A DNA stretch of 41,325 bases from an uncultured Mycoplasmatota bacterium (GCA_947574085.1 CANPIH010000004.1:1-41325), one strand, 5' to 3'. Shown: positions 17,125 through 26,169, numbered from the stretch's first letter. Notes: generated by a model from the letters alone, not told the origin. Numbers and translations: made by a program.

Positions 17125-18809
17125 TGAATAAAGAATTAAAAGAAATTATAAAAAATTTATACGCAATAGATTCTAATGCTGAAATTATAATATCCGATCG
17201 TCCAGATTTATGTGACTATCAATACAATGGAACTTTTGAGTTAGCAAAAAGCTTACATCAAAATCCTTATGACCTAGGACTGAAAATAACTGAAGAGTTA
17301 ATAAAAATAGAGGGAATTTATAATAAATTTTCAAAAATTGAATGCATTAGACCTGGTTTTATTAACTTTTCATTATCAGACTCGTATATTAATTCTTTAT
17401 TAAATACAATGTTAAAAAATGAGAAATTTAATATATCTCTACCAGAACAACAAAAAATAGTAATAGATTATGGAGGTGCAAATGTTGCAAAGCCATTGCA
17501 TGTTGGACATTTAAGACCAGCAATTGTTGGAGAATCTATTAAGAGATTATTAATTTTTATGAATCAAAATGTTATTTCCGATGTTCATTTAGGAGATTAT
17601 GGTTTGCAAATTGGACAAGTAATATATGGACTTAAGCAAGAAAATATTTTACCCTCCGCAGTAACTTTAGGAAAATTATCTGAAATTTATCCTAAAATTA
17701 GTAATCTTTGTAAGGAAAATGAATCAATAAAAGAAAAATGTGCAATTATTACTAAAGACTTACAAGATGGAAATGAAGAATATCAATCCTATTTTAAAAT
17801 AATTTTAGAAATTTCTAAAAAAGATATAAAAAAAATGTATGATTATTTAGGAGTAAGTTTTGATTACTGGCTGGGAGAATCGAACGCTTACGACTTTATT
17901 CCAGAACTTACAAAAAATCTTGAAGAGAAAAAAATACTAAAATTAAGTGAAGGAGCCAAAATTGTAGATGTAGGAGAATCAAATGATAAAATTTCCATTC
18001 CGCCCCTAATTTTTCAAAAATCAAATGGTGCATATTTATATGGAACAACAGATTTAGCAACGCTTTGGCAAAGACAGAAAGACTTTCAACCCGATAAAAT
18101 ATTATATATTGCAGATAGTCGACAGAATCTGCATTTTACACAAGTATTTCGTACAGCCAAAAAAATAGATTATTTAAAAAATATAGATTGTGAATTTTTG
18201 GGACTTGGAACTATAAACGGAAGTGATGGAAAGCCTTTTAAAACGCGTGCAGGAAATACGCCTAAATTGGAAGAATTGTTTCAAGAAACCAAAGATATTT
18301 TTTTAAATTATGAAAATCATCAAACAAGCTATGAAAGTGATGATTTAGAAAAAATTATTGGTTCTATTATAAAATTTGCTGATTTGCAAAACAATCGTGA
18401 AAAAGAGTATATTTTTGATATCAATAAGTTTTCTAAAACTATTGGAAAAACTGGACCCTACATTCTTTATACTTTTGTAAGAACAAAAAAAATTGTTCTA
18501 AATAATGAATCTTTTATAGACAACTTATCAAAAACAATATATAATGGTCACGACCGAGAATTAAGATTAAAAATTTTAGAATTAAATGACATCTTAAATT
18601 ATGCCTTTAAAACAAGGATGCCTTCGGTGATTGCAAATTATTTATATGAAATTTGTGTTTTAATGAACGCATTTTATGAAAACAATCATATTAATAATTT
18701 AGAGGATAAAGAAAATAAAAAAGATTGGGTTACTTTACTACACTTAACTTTAGAAATAATTAAAAGTTTACTTGATATATTGGTAATGGAAATTCCATCA
18801 AAAATGTAG
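17124..18809 (+). CDS. argS: Arginyl-tRNA synthetase
   Basis: This 561-residue class I synthetase charges tRNA-Arg. It has the N-terminal additional domain, the HIGH-type motif in AKPLHVGHLRP near residue 127, and SDGKPFKTRAGN in place of a canonical KMSKS, as is common in ArgS. The C-terminal anticodon-binding DALR domain ends with MEIPSKM, near the family LGI.APERM ending. It is translationally coupled to ywiB and followed by rpoE. Confidence 0.96.
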   Translation: MNKELKEIIKNLYAIDSNAEIIISDRPDLCDYQYNGTFELAKSLHQNPYDLGLKITEELIKIEGIYNKFSKIECIRPGFINFSLSDSYINSLLNTMLKNEKFNISLPEQQKIVIDYGGANVAKPLHVGHLRPAIVGESIKRLLIFMNQNVISDVHLGDYGLQIGQVIYGLKQENILPSAVTLGKLSEIYPKISNLCKENESIKEKCAIITKDLQDGNEEYQSYFKIILEISKKDIKKMYDYLGVSFDYWLGESNAYDFIPELTKNLEEKKILKLSEGAKIVDVGESNDKISIPPLIFQKSNGAYLYGTTDLATLWQRQKDFQPDKILYIADSRQNLHFTQVFRTAKKIDYLKNIDCEFLGLGTINGSDGKPFKTRAGNTPKLEELFQETKDIFLNYENHQTSYESDDLEKIIGSIIKFADLQNNREKEYIFDINKFSKTIGKTGPYILYTFVRTKKIVLNNESFIDNLSKTIYNGHDRELRLKILELNDILNYAFKTRMPSVIANYLYEICVLMNAFYENNHINNLEDKENKKDWVTLLHLTLEIIKSLLDILVMEIPSKM

Positions 18810-18820
18810 GAGGAAAATAT

Positions 18821-19246
18821 ATGAATTTAAAAGATATAAATCAAGAAGAATTAGAGAATATGTCATATGATGATATAGCCTTTTTGATTCTTACAGAAAA
18901 AAAACAAAAAATGAAAATTATTGATTTATTTAATGAAATTGGAAAATTAGTTCATTTGTCTGAAACCGTAATTGAAGATAAAATTGGTGATTTTTTTGAA
19001 ATGTTAACTTTAGATAAACGTTTTGTAATGCTTGAAGATGGATTTTGGGACTTAAAAACTCGTCATGCTCAAGACATTGTAATTGATGAAGATGAAGATG
19101 ATGTAAGCATGGAAGATATAGAAGAATCTGAAGAAACTATTGAAGAAGAAATATTTTATGATGAAAGCGAAGACGATGAAGCTGAAGATGATTTAAAAGA
19201 TTTAGTTGTAATAAGTGATGATGAAGATGAAGAATCCATGTTATAA
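18821..19246 (+). CDS. rpoE: RNA polymerase delta subunit
   Basis: This 141-residue protein has the N-terminal HARE-HTH domain (MSYDDIAFLILTEKKQKM...DKRFVMLEDGFWDLKTRH, about 14-86) and a very acidic Asp/Glu tail (about 93-141), the hallmark of delta. It binds RNA polymerase in Gram-positive bacteria, promoting recycling and promoter selectivity. AGGAGG precedes the start. The ywiB-argS-rpoE order matches Bacillus. Confidence 0.95.
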   Translation: MNLKDINQEELENMSYDDIAFLILTEKKQKMKIIDLFNEIGKLVHLSETVIEDKIGDFFEMLTLDKRFVMLEDGFWDLKTRHAQDIVIDEDEDDVSMEDIEESEETIEEEIFYDESEDDEAEDDLKDLVVISDDEDEESML

Positions 19247-19290
19247 CTATTCTTTTTCTTTATAAAATTATATGGAAAGAGGAAAGCATT

Positions 19291-20346
19291 ATGGAAGAAA
19301 GATTAGAGGCTATTTTAAAAAGATATCATGAAATAGAAAATGAACTTATGAAACCAGAAGTTATGCAAGACTTTAAAGAAGTAAGTAAACTTTCTAAAGA
19401 ACAAAGTAATTTGGAAGAAATAGTAAAAAAATATGAGGAATATAAATCCGCCAATGAAAAAATTTTAGAAGCTAAATCCCTAATGAATGATATTGATCTC
19501 CGAGAAATGGCAGAATTAGAATTAGAAGAACAAACGGAAAATTTATCAAAAATCACCAATGAATTGGAAATTCTTTTAATTCCTAAAGATGAAAATGATG
19601 GTAAAAATGTAATTATGGAAATTCGTGGTGCCGCTGGAGGAGATGAAGCAAATATTTTTGCTGGTGATTTATTTAGAATGTACACATATTATGCAGAGAA
19701 AAATAATTGGAAAATCGAAGTGACTAATGAAATTGCAGGAACAAGCGGTGGTTTTTCTCAAGTTGAATGTATGATAAAAGGAGAAAATGTATATTCAAAG
19801 TTAAAATATGAAAGCGGAGCACATCGTGTTCAAAGAGTTCCAGAAACAGAGTCACAAGGAAGAGTTCATACTTCGACTGCTACTGTGGTTGTTATGCCAG
19901 AAGCAACAGATATTGATATTGAAATAAAAGAAAGTGATTTAAAAATAGATGTGTATCATTCAAGTGGAGCTGGTGGACAATCTGTAAACACCTCTAATTC
20001 TGCAGTTCGAATTACCCATTTACCTACCAATACCGTAGTTACTTGCCAAAATGAACGTAGTCAAATGAAAAACAAAGAACAAGCCTTATCAATATTAAAA
20101 GCAAAAATTTATGACAATTTAGAACAACAAAAAAATAAAGAAGTAACAGAAACTCGAAAAAGTAAAGTAGGAACTGGTGATCGTTCTGAAAAAATAAGAA
20201 CTTATAATTACCCACAAAATCGTGTAACAGACCATCGTATTAACTTTTCTATTATGGAACTAAATCGTGTAATGGATGGAGGACTAGAGCCAATTGTTAC
20301 TGCTTTAATAACAGAAGACCAAAGAAGAAAACTTGAGGGAGAATAA
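19291..20346 (+). CDS. prfA: Peptide chain release factor 1
   Basis: This 351-residue factor ends translation at UAA and UAG. It has the GGQ motif in HSSGAGGQSVNTSNSAVRITH (about 230) and the C-terminal RSEKIRTYNYPQNRVTDHRI block typical of RF1. It is methylated at the GGQ glutamine by PrmC, whose gene overlaps its stop by one base. Confidence 0.97.
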   Translation: MEERLEAILKRYHEIENELMKPEVMQDFKEVSKLSKEQSNLEEIVKKYEEYKSANEKILEAKSLMNDIDLREMAELELEEQTENLSKITNELEILLIPKDENDGKNVIMEIRGAAGGDEANIFAGDLFRMYTYYAEKNNWKIEVTNEIAGTSGGFSQVECMIKGENVYSKLKYESGAHRVQRVPETESQGRVHTSTATVVVMPEATDIDIEIKESDLKIDVYHSSGAGGQSVNTSNSAVRITHLPTNTVVTCQNERSQMKNKEQALSILKAKIYDNLEQQKNKEVTETRKSKVGTGDRSEKIRTYNYPQNRVTDHRINFSIMELNRVMDGGLEPIVTALITEDQRRKLEGE

Positions 20347-21068
20347 TGTTTGATAATAGAACTTTAACAGAGTTAGACAAAAAACTTTTAAAAGAAAAAT
20401 TTCCAAACACATATGAAGAAAAAATAAAAGAAATAGAAGAGGGTTACCCAATACAATATTTACTTGGAAATGTCGTTTTTTTAAATGTAGATATAAATGT
20501 AAATCCATATGTTTTGATTCCACGCTTTGAAACAGAATATTTAGTAGAAAAAGTTTTAAAAAAAATAGATTCTTTTAAAGAAAAAAAATTGCAATTTATC
20601 GATATTTGTACTGGTAGTGGATGTATTGCTATAGCGATAGCCAAAAATACTAATTTTGATTGTACAGGAATAGATATTTCTAAAGAAGCATTAAAAATAG
20701 CTAATGAAAATGCTTCTAAAAATAATGTAAAAATACAATGGAAAACGTTGAATATTTTAGAAGAAGAATTAAAGCAGAATTATGACATTATTATTTCAAA
20801 TCCACCCTATATCGATAGAAAGGATACAGTAGATAGATCTACAATGTTTGAACCTTCTATTGCACTGTACGCAGAGGATAATGGTTTATTATTTTATAAA
20901 AAAATATTAAAAAGAATAAAAAATAATCCTAAACTAATTGCATTTGAAATAGGTGAAAACCAAAATGAATCCTTATTAAATTTATGTAACCAAAGATTTC
21001 CAAATGCTCAAATTACTTGTGAAGAGGACTTATGTAAAAAAAAGCGTTATATTTTTATAGAACATTAG
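20346..21068 (+). CDS. prmC: Release factor glutamine methyltransferase PrmC
   Basis: This 240-residue enzyme N5-methylates the GGQ glutamine of RF1 and RF2. It has PIQYLLGNVVFLN (family PLQYI.G...F), VLIPRFETEYLVE, the SAM motif FIDICTGSGCIAIAIAK (about 80-96) and the catalytic SNPPYI near 153. It is about 35-45 residues shorter than usual, the loss being in the N-terminal helical domain; no upstream extension is possible because it overlaps prfA. Confidence 0.94.
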   Translation: MFDNRTLTELDKKLLKEKFPNTYEEKIKEIEEGYPIQYLLGNVVFLNVDINVNPYVLIPRFETEYLVEKVLKKIDSFKEKKLQFIDICTGSGCIAIAIAKNTNFDCTGIDISKEALKIANENASKNNVKIQWKTLNILEEELKQNYDIIISNPPYIDRKDTVDRSTMFEPSIALYAEDNGLLFYKKILKRIKNNPKLIAFEIGENQNESLLNLCNQRFPNAQITCEEDLCKKKRYIFIEH

Positions 21069-21120
21069 ATAAACTAATAATATCCTAGTGGAGAGGATAC
21101 GTGTAACCATACCGAAAAAC

Positions 21121-21149
21121 TTGACATTTTTACCGAGAAAATATAAAAT
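21121..21149 (+). promoter_or_regulatory. Glycosyltransferase gene promoter
   Basis: TTGACA (21121-21126), 17 bp and TAAAAT (21144-21149) form a near-consensus promoter, leaving a leader of about 70 nt. Confidence 0.7.
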
Positions 21150-21158
21150 GGAATAGAA

Positions 21159-21220
21159 TTAATAACGAAAGTCACATTCCTGTCACCTAAAAAACATATG
21201 ATGTTATTAATAAAGGAGTA
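21159..21220 (+). promoter_or_regulatory. Structured leader before the glycosyltransferase
   Basis: The 8-bp inverted repeat TTAATAAC/GTTATTAA (21159-21166 and 21213-21220) encloses 46 nt with a repeated GTCAC and closes right at the AAAGGAG ribosome site. No known riboswitch class is recognised. Confidence 0.3.
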
Positions 21221-21226
21221 AATAGT

Positions 21227-22459
21227 ATGATACAAATAATTTATTATACATTATTTATTATTACGCTTTTATATGGCTTATATTTTATAATTACTGGTTT
21301 GTTTGCTTTTAAAAAGGAAGATGTTCGAAAAATTCGTCCTTTTCGAGCAAGAACAAAATTTGCTGTAATTATTGCCGCTAGAAACGAAGCCAAAGTTGTA
21401 GGAGATTTAGTTAAAAGTTTAAAAGAACAAAATTATCCAAAAGATTTATATGATGTTTATACCTATGTAAACAATAGCAACGATGATACTTTTGCAGTAG
21501 CAAAAAAAGCAGGATCTAAAGTAGTAAATGTAACTGTTCCTGTCAAATCAAAAGGAGACGTATTAAAATTTGCTTTTTCCAAATTAAAGAAAAAAGATTA
21601 TGAAGCGTATATTATTTTTGATGCGGATAATGTAGTTCATCCCGATTTCTTAAAATTAATGAATAATACGTATCTTTCAGGTTATAAAGTAGCACAAGGT
21701 AGAAAAGATAGTAAAAATATTGAAGACAATTGGTTAAGTGCTAGTCATTCTATATTTTATTATATTCAAAATTTCTTTTTTAACAAAGCCCGCATGAAAC
21801 TTGATTCAGCTGCTGCTATTAATGGAACAGGATTTATGGTTGCAAAAAGTGTTATAGAGGAGGGATTTGATCCTAAAACTATTACAGAAGATATAGAATT
21901 GTCCATTCAATGTGTATTAAAAGGGTATAAAATAGCTTATGTGGAAGACGCTATAACTTACGATGAGCAAGTATTAAAATTTATGGATTCTTGGCATCAA
22001 AGAAGTCGCTGGAGTAAAGGAATTATTGAATGTTTTCGTATATATAGAAAACCTCTTTTGAAAAAAATTATTAAAGAAAGAGACTTTGCAAGTCTTGATA
22101 AATTTATGTTTGCGATAGCACCCTATTTCCAAGTACTTGGTGTTGCGTTAACACTTGCTTTAGCGATATTTAATATTTTTGAAATTGAGTTAAACGATTT
22201 ATTTTCTTATTTCTTTTCTTTAGGATATGTATGTTTTATGATTGGATATTTATGTTGTATAATCATGAATATATTTGTAATAATTTATTATAAAAGAGAT
22301 GTTGAAACTACAATGCATGGTATTTTATTATTTATGGTTTTTCTAATTTCTTGGATTCCAATTAATATAATATGTCTATTTAAAAAAGATTTGAAATGGG
22401 TACAAATAGAACATAATCGTAAAGCCAATATTGATAATTTAGTAAATGAAAAAGTATAA
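21227..22459 (+). CDS. Membrane glycosyltransferase, family 2 (processive type)
   Basis: This 410-residue GT2 enzyme has an N-terminal membrane helix (about 1-27), a cytoplasmic catalytic domain and three C-terminal membrane helices (about 297-390). Catalytic signatures are VIIAARNEAKVVGDLV (nucleotide binding, about 47-62), FDADN (DxD type, about 130), TEDIELSIQ (general-base type, about 220) and QRSRWSKG (Q-x-x-R-W, about 260). It resembles enzymes making extracellular polysaccharide or glycolipid; the sugar and acceptor are unknown. It has its own promoter, between prmC and spoIIR. Confidence 0.85.
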   Translation: MIQIIYYTLFIITLLYGLYFIITGLFAFKKEDVRKIRPFRARTKFAVIIAARNEAKVVGDLVKSLKEQNYPKDLYDVYTYVNNSNDDTFAVAKKAGSKVVNVTVPVKSKGDVLKFAFSKLKKKDYEAYIIFDADNVVHPDFLKLMNNTYLSGYKVAQGRKDSKNIEDNWLSASHSIFYYIQNFFFNKARMKLDSAAAINGTGFMVAKSVIEEGFDPKTITEDIELSIQCVLKGYKIAYVEDAITYDEQVLKFMDSWHQRSRWSKGIIECFRIYRKPLLKKIIKERDFASLDKFMFAIAPYFQVLGVALTLALAIFNIFEIELNDLFSYFFSLGYVCFMIGYLCCIIMNIFVIIYYKRDVETTMHGILLFMVFLISWIPINIICLFKKDLKWVQIEHNRKANIDNLVNEKV

Positions 22460-22506
22460 TGAATAAAAAATAAATGAATAAGACATAATTATTTAGGTGA
22501 ACAAAG

Positions 22507-23013
22507 ATGAAAAAAATAATTATAGTCTTATTTTTCTTTGCTTTAATTTTCTTTATTGCAAATGGAAATGAAGAATTTATAATTCCAGACAATGCGATTC
22601 GATTAAGAGTAATTGCTAATAGTAATACCTTTGAAGATCAAGCACAAAAAATGGAAATAAAAAATAATATTGAAAATATTTTAAAAAATGACTTAATAGG
22701 TGTTACTAATGAATTAGATGCTAATTCTATTATTAATGATAGCATTCCCGAAATTAAAAATATGATCAATCATTATAATTTATCTTATAAACTAAACTAT
22801 GGTCAAAATTATTTTCCAGAGAAGAGTTATAAAGGAATTAAATACAAAGAAGGAATTTATAATTCTTTAGTAGTTACTTTAGGTAGTGGGCAAGGAGATA
22901 ATTGGTGGTGTGTTCTTTTTCCACCATTGTGTTTAATGGAAGCACAAGAAACAAATATGGAAGATGTAGATTATGAATGGTTTGTAAAAGATTTGTTTCA
23001 TAAATATATGTAA
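22507..23013 (+). CDS. spoIIR: Stage II sporulation protein R
   Basis: This 168-residue exported protein has an N-terminal signal or anchor (KKIIIVLFFFALIFFIA). Family signatures are IPDNAIRLRVIANSNTFEDQ (about 26-45) and GDNWWCVLFPPLC (about 136-148). In Bacillus SpoIIR is made in the forespore under sigma-F, secreted into the intermembrane space, and triggers SpoIIGA to process pro-sigma-E in the mother cell. Its place near prfA/prmC and mntP matches Bacillus. No clean sigma-F promoter is visible upstream. Confidence 0.95.
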   Translation: MKKIIIVLFFFALIFFIANGNEEFIIPDNAIRLRVIANSNTFEDQAQKMEIKNNIENILKNDLIGVTNELDANSIINDSIPEIKNMINHYNLSYKLNYGQNYFPEKSYKGIKYKEGIYNSLVVTLGSGQGDNWWCVLFPPLCLMEAQETNMEDVDYEWFVKDLFHKYM

Positions 23014-23019
23014 TTTTAT

Positions 23020-23059
23020 AAAGTCTTACTTAGTATAGTTAACTAGGAGGACTTTTTTT
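23020..23059 (+). terminator. Hairpin with T tract that also contains the mntP Shine-Dalgarno
   Basis: AAAGTCTT (23020-23027) pairs with AGGACTTT-type sequence (23048-23055, one G-T), extended after a mismatch by C-G and TAGT/ACTA (23031-23034 with 23042-23045). A run of seven T follows at 23053-23059 and mntP starts at 23060. The only Shine-Dalgarno, AGGAGG (23045-23050), lies wholly in the 3' arm, so the element could end spoIIR transcripts and block mntP translation. Confidence 0.65.
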
Positions 23060-23599
23060 ATGAAAGAAATCATAACAATATTTACAATTGCGGTAGCATT
23101 AAGTATGGATACATTTTCACTTTCTTTAGGTATAGGAACAGGCAATATTTCACGAAAGCGATGTTTGTTTTTTTCTTTACTAGTAGGGATTATGCATTTT
23201 ATAATGCCTTTGATAGGAAATATTATTGGAAATAAAATTGTTTCTATTTTTATGTTAAAAAGTAACTTTTTATTAGGTATCATTCTCATTTATTTAGCAA
23301 TTACAATGTTTATAGAGATTATTAAACCCGACGAGAAACCTAAAAACATGAATATAATAAATATGTTTCTATTTGCATTAGGAGTTTCAATAGATAGTTT
23401 TTCCACTGGAATAGGTCTTTCCGCTATTACCAATAACATGCTTTTAGCCGTTATGTTTTTTTCAGTGATTAGTTTCTGTTTTACCTATCTAGGTTTACTA
23501 ATAGGAAAGTATGCTAATCGTATGCTAGGAATCTATGCAACTATTTTAGGGGCATTATTATTAATAATTATGGGAATTTTCCATTTATGTAAATATTAA
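23060..23599 (+). CDS. mntP: MntP-family manganese efflux pump
   Basis: This 179-residue protein has about six membrane helices arranged as two similar halves, each with an acidic motif: ALSMDTFSLSLGIG (about 12-25) and ALGVSIDSFSTGIGL (about 106-120). These match the MntP (DUF204) family, which exports Mn(II). YtaF, a related sporulation protein, is the main alternative; the length and position near spoIIR favour MntP (ywlD). No Mn-sensing yybP-ykoY riboswitch is present; instead its ribosome site is buried in a hairpin. Confidence 0.85.
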   Translation: MKEIITIFTIAVALSMDTFSLSLGIGTGNISRKRCLFFSLLVGIMHFIMPLIGNIIGNKIVSIFMLKSNFLLGIILIYLAITMFIEIIKPDEKPKNMNIINMFLFALGVSIDSFSTGIGLSAITNNMLLAVMFFSVISFCFTYLGLLIGKYANRMLGIYATILGALLLIIMGIFHLCKY

Positions 23600-23661
23600 T
23601 ATTCTGAATTGAAAAACATAAAATAAAATTATATAATGAAATAATAAAGGAACGTGATTTG

Positions 23662-24918
23662 ATGCAAAAATTAGTAATCAATGGTGGAAATAAGCTTTCA
23701 GGAAGTATTAAAATTAATGGAGCTAAAAATAGTGTTGTTGCTTTACTTCCAGCTGCCATACTATCTGATGAAGAAACAACAATTTATAATGTTCCTCATA
23801 TTACAGATGTAGATGTATTAAAAGAAATTATTGAATTATTAAACGGTAAATTAATAGTTGATCAAGATTCAATAAAAATAGATTCTAAAAATATTGTTAA
23901 TGCAGTAATATCAGAAGAATTATCAAATAAATTACGTGCATCTTACTACTTTATGGGAGTACTTTTGTCCAAATTCAAACACGTAGAGATTTATTATCCT
24001 GGAGGATGCAATTTTGGTGCGAGACAAATAGATTATCATTTAAAAGGATTTGAATTACTTGGAGCAACGATTACGACAGAGGGAAATAAATTTATTATAG
24101 ATGCAAAGGAATTAAAAGGATGTAAAATAGCTTTAAATTTTGCAAGTGTTGGAGCAACTATTAATTTAATGTTCGCAGCTGTAAAAGCAAAAGGAGAAAC
24201 TACAATTTATAATGCGGCCAAAGAGCCAGAAATAGTAAATGTGGCTACCTTTTTAAATAATATGGGAGCTAAAATAACTGGAGCTGGAACAAGTACTATA
24301 AAAATTTATGGTGTAAAAAAATTAGGAAGTGCCATAGTAGATGTTATTCCAGACCGAATTGAAGCAGGTACATATATTATCGCTGGAGCTTTAATTGGAG
24401 AAAACTTAAGAATTACTAATATTATTCCAGAACATTTATCAAGTTTATTAGTGAAGCTGAAGGAAATGAATGTAAAGTATACGGAAAAAGCAAATGAAAT
24501 AATAATCAGTAAGTGTGACCACTTAATAGCAACAGATATAGAAACACAAGTATATCCAGGATATCCAACCGATTTGGCTCAACCAATCTGTGTATTAATG
24601 GCTAATGCATGTGGAATTTCACATTTAACTGAAACTATTTATACAAAAAGAATGGGACATGTAAAATATTTAAAACAAATGGGTGCTAATATAGAAATTA
24701 TAGACAATATGGAAATTATCACTGGTCCTACAAAATTTTATGGTACAGATGTAGAAGCAAGTGATTTACGAGCAGGAGCGACACTTTTTTTAGCAGCTCT
24801 AGTTGCGGAAGGAAAAACCAATATTACTAATATTCAGTATATTTTAAGAGGTTATGAAAACATCGTTAAGAAATTATCCAATGTTGGTGCTAATATTTGT
24901 ATAGAAGAAATAGAATAG
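23662..24918 (+). CDS. murA: UDP-N-acetylglucosamine 1-carboxyvinyltransferase
   Basis: This 418-residue enzyme transfers enolpyruvate from phosphoenolpyruvate to UDP-GlcNAc, the first committed step of peptidoglycan synthesis. It has the N-terminal INGAKNSVVALLPAAIL, the catalytic cysteine in YYPGGCNFGARQIDYHLKG (about 112-130), DRIEAGTY and DLRAGATLFLAALVAEG. ATG at 23662 is preferred to the adjacent TTG; AAAGGA lies upstream. It corresponds to MurAA, located before spoIID as in Bacillus. Confidence 0.96.
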   Translation: MQKLVINGGNKLSGSIKINGAKNSVVALLPAAILSDEETTIYNVPHITDVDVLKEIIELLNGKLIVDQDSIKIDSKNIVNAVISEELSNKLRASYYFMGVLLSKFKHVEIYYPGGCNFGARQIDYHLKGFELLGATITTEGNKFIIDAKELKGCKIALNFASVGATINLMFAAVKAKGETTIYNAAKEPEIVNVATFLNNMGAKITGAGTSTIKIYGVKKLGSAIVDVIPDRIEAGTYIIAGALIGENLRITNIIPEHLSSLLVKLKEMNVKYTEKANEIIISKCDHLIATDIETQVYPGYPTDLAQPICVLMANACGISHLTETIYTKRMGHVKYLKQMGANIEIIDNMEIITGPTKFYGTDVEASDLRAGATLFLAALVAEGKTNITNIQYILRGYENIVKKLSNVGANICIEEIE

Positions 24919-24937
24919 TAGTAATCTACTATTTTTT
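24914..24937 (+). terminator. Terminator of murA
   Basis: A perfect 8-bp stem AATAGTAG/CTACTATT with a 4-nt loop and T run; the murA stop is in the 5' arm. It ends 13 bp before the next start codon, so some readthrough is likely. Confidence 0.75.
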
Positions 24938-24949
24938 ATTGGGGGAATT

Positions 24950-25651
24950 ATGAAATACAAAATATTAATTATAATTGTGTTAGGTACAATTTTTACCTCT
25001 ATTATTTATTTTTTTACAGACAAAGATAATTTAAATGTTTTAGCATTAGGTGATGGAATATCTACAGGAATGACTTACTACAGAATTGAAGGATATGATT
25101 ACAATGAATATTTAATAGAATATTTAAATGAAAATAAAAAACTAGAACATTATTATAAAAATTTTAATGAAGTGGATGAAACAGCAACTAATTTGCTAGC
25201 CAAAATAAATAACAATATTGAAAATATAGACAATAAAATAAAGATAAAACAAGCTATAAAAGAAGCTGATATTATTACCGTAGCTTTAGGAATGGATGAA
25301 TTAAATAATTATGCGCAAAAAAATAATTTAGGTTCTACCAAATTAAATGGCTATTTAGAAAAATATAAAGATGTATTAAAAGAAATAAGAAAATTGAATA
25401 ATAAAAGTATTTATATAATTGGACTGTATCAAACTACTTATTTAAATAGTAATAAAGTAAAAAAAATAAATGAAGAATTAAAGAATTTAAGTAAACAATA
25501 TCATTTAAATTATATAGATATAGAAGAAATTACAAAGCATAAAGACTTTTTTACAAGTAATAAAGATTATTATTTAAATTATAAAGGTCAAAAATTTATA
25601 TTTGATAAAATAAAAGATTATTTAGAACAACCTACTATAAATATTTTATAA
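24950..25651 (+). CDS. SGNH/GDSL-hydrolase-like exported protein, active site possibly degenerate
   Basis: This 233-residue protein has an N-terminal membrane anchor (about 3-22) and an SGNH fold pattern: ALGDGISTG (block I, usually GDSL, Ser present, about 32-40), TVALGMDELNN (block III, usually GxND), and KDYYLNYKGQKFI near the C-terminus, where the family has a D-x-x-H motif. The catalytic His and Asp seem replaced (Tyr, Asn), so activity is doubtful. Related Bacillus proteins are YpmR-like lipases or esterases. Base composition matches its neighbours. Function unknown. Confidence 0.6.
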   Translation: MKYKILIIIVLGTIFTSIIYFFTDKDNLNVLALGDGISTGMTYYRIEGYDYNEYLIEYLNENKKLEHYYKNFNEVDETATNLLAKINNNIENIDNKIKIKQAIKEADIITVALGMDELNNYAQKNNLGSTKLNGYLEKYKDVLKEIRKLNNKSIYIIGLYQTTYLNSNKVKKINEELKNLSKQYHLNYIDIEEITKHKDFFTSNKDYYLNYKGQKFIFDKIKDYLEQPTINIL

Positions 25652-25853
25652 TTTTTCTAAAATATATAAGCTATAAAAAAGTAAGATGTTTTAAAAAACA
25701 GATATTATCTTTACAAACATACATAAAATATTATAAATATAAGAAATTTTAAAATAAATATATAATAAATGACAATGCTATGCAAAATATTGAAAATGTT
25801 ATAGAATTAATATGAAAAGTAAATAACACCCTAAAAATATAAAAAATTTGGGA
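25652..25853. other. AT-rich gap without a recognised gene
   Basis: About 200 bp before the rpmE promoter. No ORF with a ribosome site, hairpin with T tract or repeat stands out on either strand. Confidence 0.5.
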
Positions 25854-25881
25854 TTGCTAATTCTTTTAAATATGATATAAT
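25854..25881 (+). promoter_or_regulatory. rpmE promoter
   Basis: TTGCTA (25854-25859), 16 bp and extended -10 TGATATAAT (TATAAT at 25876-25881). The leader then holds a small hairpin TATGCC/GGTATG (25902-25921 region) just before the Shine-Dalgarno. Confidence 0.7.
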
Positions 25882-25937
25882 ACAAAAGACAAAGAAAATA
25901 CTATGCCTAGACATAGGTATGGCGAAAGGAGCGAATT

Positions 25938-26156
25938 ATGAGAGCAAATATTCATCCAGAAATGAAGGAAACGACAATTAAATGTGCCTGTGGAGCTTCC
26001 TTTAAAACAAGATCAATAAAAGAAAATATTGAAGTAGAAATTTGTAGTGAATGTCATCCTTTTTATACTGGAAAACAAGGAAATACAAAAAGAACTGGAA
26101 ATATTGAAAAATTTAACCGTAAATATGGCTTAAATAGTGAAGATAAAACTGCATAG
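25938..26156 (+). CDS. rpmE: Large ribosomal subunit protein bL31
   Basis: A 72-residue ribosomal protein with CxC (IKCACG, residues 15-20) and CxxC ([11 protein letters not shown]), the four-cysteine zinc-binding form of bL31. Besides its 50S role, this form acts as a zinc reserve in many bacteria. It has its own promoter and terminator. Confidence 0.96.
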   Translation: MRANIHPEMKETTIKCACGASFKTRSIKENIEVEICSECHPFYTGKQGNTKRTGNIEKFNRKYGLNSEDKTA

Positions 26157-26167
26157 AGCAGTTTTTT
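26145..26167 (+). terminator. Terminator of rpmE
   Basis: A perfect 8-bp stem AAAACTGC/GCAGTTTT with a 5-nt loop holding the stop codon, then T residues. Confidence 0.82.
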
Positions 26168-26169
26168 CA

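Noticed and set aside
19326-19685. 119-codon open frame on the minus strand
   Set aside because: Antisense shadow of prfA with no start signals and a Ser-rich product.
22476-22504. Possible sigma-F promoter GAATA-N15-GGTGAACAA before spoIIR
   Set aside because: Its -10 part is the spoIIR ribosome site, so transcription would start after the start codon; two consensus positions also fail.
23014-23059. Manganese (yybP-ykoY) riboswitch before mntP
   Set aside because: The gap is only 46 nt and lacks the conserved loops; the sequence forms a simple terminator-like stem.
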